Below are positions 7,294 through 15,098 of a DNA stretch of 46,273 nucleotides, piece after piece. The translations under genes and the position numbers were made by a program. This DNA is from Geminicoccaceae bacterium (lineage in GTDB: Bacteria > Pseudomonadota > Alphaproteobacteria > Geminicoccales > Geminicoccaceae). Every line of letters begins with the position of its first letter. Position 1 is the stretch's first letter. The notes under the pieces were generated by a model. It saw only the letters and a list, made by a program, of their open reading frames with translations, did no database searches and was not told where the DNA came from. The stretch is from assembly GCA_020638495.1 (NCBI GenBank), contig JACKIN010000022.1, positions 1-46,273 on the forward strand, in the 5' to 3' direction.

Positions 7294-7312
7294 GGGGGAA
7301 CTGAGTTCCCCC
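7294..7312. repeat. Hairpin closing the repeat region
   Basis: GGGGGAAC, loop TGA, GTTCCCCC: a perfect 8-bp stem 17 bases after the last 19-bp palindrome. There is no T-tract on the plus strand, so intrinsic termination is not supported. It may be part of the same repeat region. Confidence 0.5.
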
Positions 7313-7741
7313 CGTGACCCCCTCCGATCCGGTGGGGAGGCGGATCGTGGGTCCGTCGGAGGGAGCCGCGTCTGTGGCGATGCTGCCGATGTCCCGATGG
7401 TGCGGGCCTTGTCGAGGTGGCGCTCGAAGCCAATGAGGCCCCGGCGGATATGGTTGACGGCGCCGGCCTTTCTTGGACTTGGATTCTGACTTGGCCGCAG
7501 TCGAAGGCTCTGGTGCATAGCAAGGGCGTGGCCGGGACCCGCTCGCCGGGTGCCAATGCGCGTGATCCGCGATTTGCCGGAAGCGCGGCGGCAACGGAAC
7601 AGCCATTCACATTGCTGGCGCCATTTCTGCGGATATGGTGCCCGCCCCCATCACACCTCTGACCCCATTACATCTACCGAGATGCGGCAGCGGCGGGGCA
7701 GTGAGCAACAGGACCGAAATGTCGCCGGCGGTCACATTGGT
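7313..7741. other. Non-coding accessory DNA between the repeats and the insertion sequence
   Basis: I recognise no gene here. Short open frames exist on both strands, but none has a ribosome binding site or family resemblance. CTGACCCCATTA at 7659-7670 also occurs at 33900-33911, at the broken end of a pseudogene; the same motif (TAATGGGGTCAG on the other strand) may mark remnants of a mobile sequence. A strand-mixed, decayed insertion is the simplest reading. Confidence 0.3.
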
Positions 7742-7745
7742 CTAA

Positions 7746-9213
7746 CAGCGTGTTGCGGAATTGCGAGTTTCAGCGACCCTCGAGTCCGATCACGAAGACT
7801 GCGGTCGCGACCGGTGATGGCTCGTTCTGGGGGACGATCGCGAGCCAGAGGGCTCGGTGATCGGCATCGAGCGGCATCGAGAGCCAGAACAGCCATGGAT
7901 TCGCGCCCGCCCAGCGCCTTGGGGTGCCGGAGCCGGTGAGAAGCCGCATGATCAACCCCAGATTGTAGCCGGCGATGTGGATCAGGTAGCGTTTTTGGAC
8001 GTTGTCGCGACCACGCAGCCAGGTTCGGCGCATGCCGCCGCGGTCGAGGGTCAGCGCGAAGGCGCGCTCGACAATCTCGGTTCTGAGCTTGAAGGCTTGC
8101 TTGGCAACGCCGGAGAGCAGCCGGCGGCGGTTGCCGTAAACGGCGTTTCTGGCCTGGTCGTCGCCATGCCAACGCAGGATGCCACCCTTGCCGGTCGGTG
8201 GTGTCGGCTCGGCGATGCGGGTTTTCCAGGGGCTGTCGTGGAGTTCTTTCAGGCCATCACGGCTGTGGTAGCCCTTGTCGGCGACCAGTTCCGCGGGCGC
8301 CTCGGTCGTTGGTGCGCGTTCGATCGCTGCCAGGTTCCGGATGGTCTTATCGATCGTCTTCGGCAGGGTCTTGGCATCGCCGCGGTCGGCGTGATGGACG
8401 GGAGCAGCGAGAACGGCGCCGGTGTCGAGATCGACGGCATGCTCGGGCTTGTAGGCCAGCCTGGTGCGGCCGTCCTTCATCCGGGCGATGCGGGCATCAC
8501 TGTCGGTCGGGCTCTCCCAGTCCTCGTTCGACAGCTTCTTGCCGGGCCTCTTGCGATCGAGCCGGATCAGGTCGTCCGCGGTCGGCGTCTCGATGCCGCT
8601 CTCGACTGCGAGCCGCTTCAGCATCTCCCGGTAGCCTTCGCCCGTCTCCCGGCGAACGATGGCCCGCAGCGCCGCATGCGCCTCCATGGTCGAGGCATCG
8701 ACCCCGATCCGCGCGCCCTTGATCAGCCCGTGCTCGGCCAGCCGCTGCAGCACCCAGGCGAAGACCTCGTCATGCACCTCCAAGGGCAGACGCGAGCGGG
8801 TCCGCGACAGCCAGGAGTGATCCGGCACGCCCTCCCGGCTCGCCAACAGCAGGAACTCGCGCAGGCTCAGGCTGTCCGCACAACGCCACTCGATCCCCCG
8901 CTCACTGTCGATTCCCTCGAAGTAGCCCACCAGCAGCATGCGGAAGTAGCGCCCGGGCGGCAGCGACTTGCGACCCCGGGCCGCCGACGAATAATGCGGC
9001 TGGCAGAGCGTCTCGACATGCCGGTCAAAACCGGCAGCACGCAGGATCTCCTCCAGCCGGTCATAAAACGGATGACCCTGCGACCGTGGCAGCTCTGACC
9101 AGCTCAGCAATAGCTCGCTCTGCCGCTCTGACTGCCGACCCAACGCCATGCCGTCCCTCCCCGCCATCCCGCTGTCACCGAATCACGATCAGGCGGATTT
9201 CGTCAACACGCTG
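7746..9213 (-). mobile_element. Complete IS1182-like (IS5 superfamily) insertion sequence
   Basis: The 1468-bp element carries one intact transposase gene. Its ends match as imperfect inverted repeats: CAGCGTGTTG starts at 7746, its complement CAACACGCTG ends at 9213, and the identity continues imperfectly for about 7 more bases. The bases directly outside are CTAA on both sides (7742-7745 and 9214-9217), a 4-bp target duplication. Ends, target duplication and an uninterrupted gene all indicate a recent insertion. Confidence 0.88.
7770..9167 (-). CDS. IS1182-like DDE transposase
   Basis: A 465-residue transposase with the N-terminal DUF772-type region (RYFRMLLVGYFEGIDSERGI, about residues 73-92) and a C-terminal DDE domain. 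Catalytic candidates include GVDASTMEAH (about 158), the DKGYHSRDGL region (about 314) and a Glu in the segment KLRTEIVERAFALTLDRGGM (about 385). It is full length with no frameshift, so it may be active. ATG at 9167 is used; a second ATG at 9149 is possible. It stops 24 bases inside the left inverted repeat. Confidence 0.9.
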   Translation of the reverse strand: MAGRDGMALGRQSERQSELLLSWSELPRSQGHPFYDRLEEILRAAGFDRHVETLCQPHYSSAARGRKSLPPGRYFRMLLVGYFEGIDSERGIEWRCADSLSLREFLLLASREGVPDHSWLSRTRSRLPLEVHDEVFAWVLQRLAEHGLIKGARIGVDASTMEAHAALRAIVRRETGEGYREMLKRLAVESGIETPTADDLIRLDRKRPGKKLSNEDWESPTDSDARIARMKDGRTRLAYKPEHAVDLDTGAVLAAPVHHADRGDAKTLPKTIDKTIRNLAAIERAPTTEAPAELVADKGYHSRDGLKELHDSPWKTRIAEPTPPTGKGGILRWHGDDQARNAVYGNRRRLLSGVAKQAFKLRTEIVERAFALTLDRGGMRRTWLRGRDNVQKRYLIHIAGYNLGLIMRLLTGSGTPRRWAGANPWLFWLSMPLDADHRALWLAIVPQNEPSPVATAVFVIGLEGR

Positions 9214-9492
9214 CTAAGAGGCTAGGTGTCCGGATCACCAGGTGTCGGACGGGCGACCGGGTCGAGATTCGCGGCCTTCTGCAGGTGCTCGGCAGATGAG
9301 GCATCCAGCGTGAGCGGCACGGTCCAGTGGCGCGATTTACAGTCAGCAAAAATCCGGGATCGGGATGGCGCGAACCTTGTTGGTTAACGCTCATGTAGCA
9401 CCGACGTATTGGCCACCTGACCGCCGATACCGGCGGCCGCCGACCTCGTGTACATGCTTCGGCTCGTCGATGTTGCCGGGGTCCGATCGACC

Positions 9493-10515
9493 ATGTGCAC
9501 GAGAACGATCTGGATCATCGGAAGCTTCAAGGCATGGCGTGCGGCAGCCTGCCGACGGGGCTACTGCATTCTCGCCGCCGCCCTTTTCGTTGGCTCCTGC
9601 CTTGTCCCGCTGGCGCCGGCAGGTGCCGGTTTGAACGAAGCCTTCGGGGCCTACTTGCGGGGCGACAAAGAGACATCGTTCCGCGAGTTTCTGGCAATGG
9701 CCCAAGCCGGTAACCCTCTCGCTCAGTACAATCTTGGCGTTCTGTACGTTTCTGGCGACGGAGTTCCCGAAAATGATGTCGAGGCTGTCATGTGGTACCG
9801 TCGCGCAGCCGAGGGGGGGCACGCCGACGCACAGTTCCAACTCGGCGCCATGTATGATCGTGGCGAGGGCGTCGCCAAGAACGAAGCGGAGGCTGCCAAG
9901 TGGTATCGGCGTGCAGCCGATCAAGGCGATGCCGCTGCTCAGTTCAGCCTTGGCGACATGTACAGTATCGGCCGAGGGGTCGCCAAAGACGATGCCGTAG
10001 CCGCAATGTGGTACCGCCGCGCCGCCGAGCAGGGCAACAGCAGTGCCCAATTCCACCTCGGCTGGGTGTACTACGCCGGCCTAGGCGTCCCTGCGAATTA
10101 CGCGGATTCCGCCGAGTGGTACCGACGCGCGGCCGATCAAGGGCATCCTGGAGCTCAGAATTTTCTCGGCCTCATGTACGATACGGGTGAGGGCGTGGTT
10201 GAGGACGACGCCGAGGCTGTCAAGTGGCTGCTACGAGCCGCCGATCAGCACTACGAGGTGGCTTTCTTTAACCTCGGTCTGATGTACGTTGCTGGCGGGG
10301 GGGTGCCAAAGGATCCGATCCAGGCACACATGTGGTTCAATCTCGCCGCCGCAAATATGGTCCCCGGAGCTGGCCGCAAGCAGGCTGTTGCCAATCGCAT
10401 GATGATCGAGGCGAAGCTGAGTAGTACGGAGATTTCCCGGGCGCAGGCGATGGCACGGAACTGGCAGCCAAAGGCGAAGGAGGTATCGGACGACGCGGCA
10501 GGACCCGCCGGATAA
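9493..10515 (+). CDS. Sel1-repeat (TPR-like) secreted protein
   Basis: A protein of about 340 residues with an N-terminal hydrophobic export segment (YCILAAALFVGSCLVPLAPA) followed by six consecutive 36-residue Sel1-like repeats of the form xxQGxxxAQxxLGxMYxxGxGV...AxxWYRRA. Such alpha-solenoids bind other proteins and often act in envelope or host-interaction signalling; no enzymatic domain is present. The start is uncertain: ATG 9493 has GGGG about 10 bases upstream, while in-frame GTG 9448 and ATG 9454 would add up to 15 residues. The codon use looks less GC-biased than in housekeeping neighbours, and an insertion sequence ends 279 bases upstream, so this may be acquired DNA. Confidence 0.85.
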   Translation: MCTRTIWIIGSFKAWRAAACRRGYCILAAALFVGSCLVPLAPAGAGLNEAFGAYLRGDKETSFREFLAMAQAGNPLAQYNLGVLYVSGDGVPENDVEAVMWYRRAAEGGHADAQFQLGAMYDRGEGVAKNEAEAAKWYRRAADQGDAAAQFSLGDMYSIGRGVAKDDAVAAMWYRRAAEQGNSSAQFHLGWVYYAGLGVPANYADSAEWYRRAADQGHPGAQNFLGLMYDTGEGVVEDDAEAVKWLLRAADQHYEVAFFNLGLMYVAGGGVPKDPIQAHMWFNLAAANMVPGAGRKQAVANRMMIEAKLSSTEISRAQAMARNWQPKAKEVSDDAAGPAG

Positions 10516-11214
10516 ATCGCTCCTTCAATGATCAGGCGACGGCCTCCTGATCGCCATTCTTCGACTTCGTTTGCACTCGACACGACGGGCGTGGCTGCCG
10601 CAATGGAGATCGCGCTCGTCGGAGCCGGGTCAGACTTCGCCGCAAGCGCCGTCTATCGCGACGGCCGTGGCATCCGTCACGGCGACAGCGTAGTCGTCGT
10701 CGGCCATTCCCTGCGCGGCCTGCTCGCTTTTGCGGCTGCCGTCACCATCAGTGTGGTAAGCGCGCTTGCCGGGCTCGGCAATGACACCCGCTATCTGCAG
10801 CTTACCACTCCTGCTGCTCCGGCAATAGCGGCGGGCCACCGGTCGACACCGGGCGGTAGGGTTGTCGACGGTGGCGGCGACGAGCATATTATCGCCAGTT
10901 TCGTAAGTGGCTTCTTGAAGCCGTGATGCGACATTGACGACGCCGCAGTCTGTGGCAAGCTCCGTCTGGTCGCGGCCGCAGCCATAGCGCATGGCTTTCG
11001 TTGCGCTCGAGACCTCGACGGCAGCGCCGTCCGATTCTGCCGCAGGCCGATCTCCCGCTTTTGCGAAAAGCAGTGCTTCCGCCGATCCCGATCCCGTGGC
11101 TCGGACGCGTGGGACGTTTCAGGTTCCAGGTAGTGCATCCGCCGGCCCGATGATGCTACGGAGGGGCGGCTGGCAGGGCGGTGGCTTCGCCATGCGGGGA
11201 CGGAGGATGGGGCG
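10516..11214. other. Intergenic DNA, possibly a decayed cyclase-like gene on the minus strand
   Basis: No intact gene is supported in these 699 bases. On the minus strand around 10880-10992 an open frame reads GVVNVASRLQEATYETGDNM, which resembles the GDxVNVAARLQ segment of class III adenylate/guanylate cyclases. Nothing before or after it in any frame continues the domain convincingly. It may be a small remnant or coincidence. The leader of the next gene has GGAGG at 11202-11206. Confidence 0.25.
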
Positions 11215-12060
11215 ATGGCGGCGATCAGCTATTGGGATGGCGAGTGGCGGGATGCGGCGACGCCGCTGATCGGGCCGCAGGATCATGCGTTCTTCATGGC
11301 GAGCGTCGTCTTCGACGGGGCGCGGGCGTTCGGCGGGCGCACGCCCGACCTGGACCGGCATTGCGCCAGGGTGATCGAGTCGGCCAGGGGGCTCTTGCTG
11401 GAGCCGCAGCTTTCGGCGGAGCGGATCACCGAGTTGTGTCGCGAGGGGGTGGCGCAGTTCGCGCCGGACGCGGAGCTCTATATCCGGCCGATGTTCTTTG
11501 CCATGCGCGGCTTCGTGCTGCCGGAGTCGGGCTCGACGCGGTTCTGCCTCGGCATCAACGAGCTGGCGATGCCGGAGCCGGGGGAGTTCGCCGTCTGCTT
11601 CTCGCCCTATTGCCGGCCGGCGCGGAACGCGGCGCCGACCGACACCAAGGCCGCCTGCCTCTATCCGAACATGCAGCGGGCACTGGCCGAGGCGAATGCG
11701 CGGGGCTTCCAGAACGCCATCACCTCGGACCCGAACGGCAATATCGCGGAGCTGGCGACGGCCAATCTCTGGATCGCGAAGGACGGCGTGGCGATCACAC
11801 CGGTCTGCAACGGCACGTTCCTGAACGGCATCACCCGGCAGCGGGTGATGGCGCTCCTGCGCGCGGACGGGATCGCGGTCGAGGAGGCGACGCTCACCGC
11901 CGCCGACATCATGGGTGCGGACGAGGTTTTCACCACCGGCAATTACGGCAAGGTGCTGCCGATCACCCGGGTCGAGGACAGGCGCTTCGCGGTGGGCCCG
12001 GTCTACCGGCGGGCGCGCGAGCTTTATTGGGACTTCGCCGGCAGCCAACGCGCGGGCTGA
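11215..12060 (+). CDS. Class IV (branched-chain amino acid type) aminotransferase
   Basis: A 281-residue PLP-dependent fold-type IV aminotransferase, most like branched-chain amino acid aminotransferase (IlvE), which interconverts branched-chain amino acids and their 2-oxo acids. Key segments are FMASVVFDGARAFGG (about 23-37), RPMFFAMRGF (about 90), TDTKAACLYPNMQRALAEA (about 142-160, with the probable PLP lysine), SDPNGNIAELATANLW (about 169) and FTTGNYGKVLPITRVEDR (about 239). GGAGG lies 8 bases before the ATG. At 281 residues it is shorter than typical IlvE (about 300), so D-amino acid or 4-amino-4-deoxychorismate relatives remain possible. Confidence 0.82.
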   Translation: MAAISYWDGEWRDAATPLIGPQDHAFFMASVVFDGARAFGGRTPDLDRHCARVIESARGLLLEPQLSAERITELCREGVAQFAPDAELYIRPMFFAMRGFVLPESGSTRFCLGINELAMPEPGEFAVCFSPYCRPARNAAPTDTKAACLYPNMQRALAEANARGFQNAITSDPNGNIAELATANLWIAKDGVAITPVCNGTFLNGITRQRVMALLRADGIAVEEATLTAADIMGADEVFTTGNYGKVLPITRVEDRRFAVGPVYRRARELYWDFAGSQRAG

Positions 12061-12190
12061 GACGCAGCGACGGGCGCATCGTCGCGGCGGGGCAAGCCGG
12101 TGTCGCGCCGGCACGATCGCCCCGGGCCGTGTGCTTCTACATCCTCGGCCATCGGGTGAAGGTCGCCCGGGTCACTGGGAGCGGCGGGCG

Positions 12191-13126
12191 ATGGCGCATC
12201 TCGGTCTTGGCGAGGCGACGGTGGAGCACGGGGTGGACGATGCGCGCGTCGCCATCGTCAACCTGGCCCGGGGCTTCTCGCTCGAGACGACCCCCAGGCA
12301 GGCCGAGAAGGTCGCCGACTTCGGCGCCGTCCTGCCGCGCGGCAGCCGGGTCTTCATCGCCTTCATCCCCGGCGAGCAGCCGGCGGCGATCCTGGCCCTG
12401 GCCGGGCGGCTGCTGGCCGAGGGCATGGTGCCGGTGCCGCACATTGCCGCGCGCAACCTGGCGTCGGCCGGCGCGTTCGAGCGCTTCGCCCGCGACCTGC
12501 ATGGAGTCGGCGTGCGCCAGGCGCTGCTGCTCGCCGGCGGGGCGAGCCACCCGGCCGGCAGCCTCGCGAGCTCGCTCGAGCTGCTGGAGAGTGGCGTCAT
12601 CGAGGGGCTGGGGTTCGAGCAGGTCTTCGTCGCCGGGCATCCGGAAGGCCATGCGGATGTCGGGCCGGGGGAGCTGGCGGCGGCGCTCGGGGCGAAGAAC
12701 GAGTGGGCGCGGCGCACCGGTGTGCCGGCGACCATCGTCACCCAGTTCGGCTTCGACGGCGAGGCGATCCTGGCCTGGGCGCAGGCGATCGGTGCGGCGG
12801 GCAACCGGCTGCCGATCCGGGTCGGCGTGGCCGGCCCGGCCTCGCTCGCGAGCCTGCTGAAATACGCCAAGATGTGCGGCGTCAACGCCTCGATGACCAT
12901 GCTCGCCAAGGCCGGCGGGCGGCTCATCCAGCTCGTCGGCCAGTCGACCCCGGACGGCCTGATCACCGATCTCGCGACGCAGCGCCAGGGCTGGTCGGAG
13001 CTGGTGCGCGATCTCCACTTCTACCCGTTCGGCGGGTTCGAGCGGACGGCGCATTGGGCGACGCGGCTGAGCCTGGGCGCCATCACCCTGCATGGCCGCA
13101 ACGCGGGCTTCACCGTCACCAACTGA
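12191..13126 (+). CDS. Methylenetetrahydrofolate reductase family protein (short, MetF-like)
   Basis: A 311-residue protein resembling the flavin-dependent 5,10-methylenetetrahydrofolate reductase TIM barrel. Supporting segments are the early strand ending FSLETTPRQAEKV (in place of EFFPPK-type starts), PVPHIAARNL, RQALLLAGGASHPAG (about 110), FVAGHPEGHAD (about 148), TIVTQFGFDGEAI and RVGVAGPASLASLLKYAKMC (about 216-235). I chose ATG 12191, preceded by GGGAGCGG, because the longer frame upstream overlaps the aminotransferase and lacks family resemblance. The divergent motifs suggest a paralogue rather than the main MetF. Confidence 0.7.
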   Translation: MAHLGLGEATVEHGVDDARVAIVNLARGFSLETTPRQAEKVADFGAVLPRGSRVFIAFIPGEQPAAILALAGRLLAEGMVPVPHIAARNLASAGAFERFARDLHGVGVRQALLLAGGASHPAGSLASSLELLESGVIEGLGFEQVFVAGHPEGHADVGPGELAAALGAKNEWARRTGVPATIVTQFGFDGEAILAWAQAIGAAGNRLPIRVGVAGPASLASLLKYAKMCGVNASMTMLAKAGGRLIQLVGQSTPDGLITDLATQRQGWSELVRDLHFYPFGGFERTAHWATRLSLGAITLHGRNAGFTVTN

Positions 13127-13144
13127 CCAGTCGCGGCTGCAGCC

Positions 13145-13165
13145 TTCGCCCACGCATGGGGCGAA
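13145..13165 (+). terminator. Possible hairpin terminator after the MetF-like gene
   Basis: TTCGCCC, a 7-base loop and GGGCGAA form a perfect 7-bp stem 18 bases after the stop codon. No T-tract follows, so if it stops transcription it probably needs Rho. Confidence 0.3.
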
Positions 13166-13248
13166 CGGGTTGCCGTGAGAGCGCAGGCCGCTAAGCTTCG
13201 CCGGCCGCGACAGGGTGCCGCGGCGATCGAGCGGCTGTCTCCTCGTCC

Positions 13249-15024
13249 ATGGCCATCGCCAGCAGAATCGATCATGCCAGGGTGCGGCTCCGGCGTCTTT
13301 CGGGCAACGACCAGCTCAAGCTGACGGTGCTGGCGGCGGCGGTCGGCGCTGCCGCGGCCTATGGCGCCATTCTCTTCAGGGCATTGGCCGATCTCACGGC
13401 CCTCCTCCTCTTCGGGGCCGGCGAGGAGTTCATGGCGGAAGCCGCCCGCAGCCTGCCGGCCTGGCAGGTCGTCATGGTGCCGTGCCTCGGCGGGCTCGCG
13501 ATCGGGCTCGCCTGCCGCTACGTCCTGCCGAAGCCGCTGCCGCAGGGCGTGGCGGAGGTCATGGAGGCGGCGGCCCTGCGCAACGGGCGGATGAAGCTGC
13601 CCGTCGGCCTCGCCGCCGCCGGGCTCAGCGCCTTCTCGATCGGCATCGGCGGCTCGGTCGGCCGCGAGGGGCCGATCGTCCATCTGGGCGCCACCCTGGC
13701 GGCGCAGGTCTCGCGCTGGCTGCGCTTCGGCCCGAGCTTCTCGCGCACGCTGCTCGGCTGCGGCGTGGCGGCGGCGATCGCCACCGCCTTCAACGCGCCC
13801 ATCGCCGGGGTCTTCTTCGCGCTCGAGCTGGTGATCGGCCATTACGGCCTCGGCGCCTTCGCGCCGGTGGTGATCGCGTCGCTGGTCGGCACCATCGTCG
13901 TCCGTGTCCATATCGGCGACCATCCGGCCATCGCCATCGACCCGCAGGCGATCGTGTCGTTCTGGGAGGTGCCGGGGTTCCTGCTGCTCGGCGTCGTCGC
14001 CGCGGGTGCCGCCATCCTGCTCATGGGCGGGATCGCCCTGGTCCAGCGGCTGCATCAAATGGCGCGGGTCCCGGACTGGCTGCGGCCGGCGCTCGGCGGG
14101 GCGGGGCTCGGCCTGATCGCGCTCGTCTTCCCGGAGGTGCTCGGTGTCGGCTACCAGGCGACGGAGACGGCGCTCGGCGCCATGGCGGGGCAGGCCTGGC
14201 TGCTGGCGCTCCTCGTCATCGCCAAGGCGGCGGCGACGGCGCTCTGCCACGGCAGCGGCTTCGCCGGCGGGATGTTCTCGCCGAGCCTCACGGTGGGCGC
14301 CCTGGTGGGCGGCGTCTTCGGCAGCGTCGCCTCGGCCGTCTTTCCGGATCTGGCCTCCCCGCTCCTGGTCTACGCGCTCCTCGGCATGGGGGCGGTGGCG
14401 GCGAGCGTCCTGGGCGCGCCGATCTCGACGATCATCATCATCTTCGAGATGACCACCAGTTACGGGATCACCTTCGCGCTCATGGGCACGGTGGCGGTGG
14501 CCTCGCTGGTGACCCACGCGCTCTGGGGGCGGAGCTATTTCCATTGGCTCCTGGCCGAGCGGGGCGTGAGCCTCGACGATTCGCGCGAGCTCGGCATCCT
14601 GCGGCATCGCCGGGTGGCGGACGTGCTGCGGCGCGACGTGATCACGGCTCCGGCCACCGCCGACCTGGAGGAGCTGAAGCGGCGGTTTCGCCTCAGCCAC
14701 GCGCCGATCTTCGTGGTGGGCGAGGGGCAGGCGCTCGAGGGCTCGATCGGCATCGGCGATCTCCTGGACGCGGCCTTCTCGGGCGACCCGCCGGCCGGGC
14801 TCACCGCGGCCGAGCTGGCCCAGCCGTGCCCGGTGGTGCTGCGCGGCTCGGATGACCTGGCCACCGCCTTCAGCCGCTGCCGGGTGCACGAGGAGGAGCA
14901 TGTGCCCGTGCTGGAGGACGGCGACAGCCGGCGCATTCTCGGCGAGGTGCGCTTCTCGGACCTGCTGCGGGCCTACAACCAGGCGCTGCTCGAGGCGCGC
15001 GCCATCGAGCAGGGCCTGCGCTGA
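13249..15024 (+). CDS. ClC family chloride channel/transporter with C-terminal CBS domains
   Basis: A 591-residue inner-membrane ClC protein. The membrane domain (about 25-440) shows the selectivity-filter motifs GSVGREGPIVHLG (about 135-147, with gating Glu140), NAPIAGVFFALE (about 182) and GSGFAGGMFSPSL (about 339). The last 140 residues form a tandem CBS-type regulatory region (VADVLRRDVITAPAT onwards), which in this family binds nucleotides. The gating glutamate fits either Cl-/H+ exchange or channel activity. It stands alone between intergenic spacers of 122 and 74 bases. Confidence 0.92.
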   Translation: MAIASRIDHARVRLRRLSGNDQLKLTVLAAAVGAAAAYGAILFRALADLTALLLFGAGEEFMAEAARSLPAWQVVMVPCLGGLAIGLACRYVLPKPLPQGVAEVMEAAALRNGRMKLPVGLAAAGLSAFSIGIGGSVGREGPIVHLGATLAAQVSRWLRFGPSFSRTLLGCGVAAAIATAFNAPIAGVFFALELVIGHYGLGAFAPVVIASLVGTIVVRVHIGDHPAIAIDPQAIVSFWEVPGFLLLGVVAAGAAILLMGGIALVQRLHQMARVPDWLRPALGGAGLGLIALVFPEVLGVGYQATETALGAMAGQAWLLALLVIAKAAATALCHGSGFAGGMFSPSLTVGALVGGVFGSVASAVFPDLASPLLVYALLGMGAVAASVLGAPISTIIIIFEMTTSYGITFALMGTVAVASLVTHALWGRSYFHWLLAERGVSLDDSRELGILRHRRVADVLRRDVITAPATADLEELKRRFRLSHAPIFVVGEGQALEGSIGIGDLLDAAFSGDPPAGLTAAELAQPCPVVLRGSDDLATAFSRCRVHEEEHVPVLEDGDSRRILGEVRFSDLLRAYNQALLEARAIEQGLR

Positions 15025-15098
15025 CCGGCCGGTGGCGTCTGGTCACCGGGTGGTGGCTGGGCTAGCTTGCCGGCCCGGATCATTCGCCTCATCGGTAC

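Noticed and set aside
6910..7610. Repeat-containing protein genes in the arrays on either strand
   Set aside because: The 32-bp period is not a multiple of three, so repeats fall in shifting frames; none has a ribosome binding site or family resemblance.
10528..10926. 132-residue plus-strand open frame
   Set aside because: No ribosome binding site, no family match, and irregular composition; treated as non-coding.
13021..14901. 626-residue minus-strand open frame
   Set aside because: Shadow of the ClC gene; composition dominated by Arg, His and Asp.
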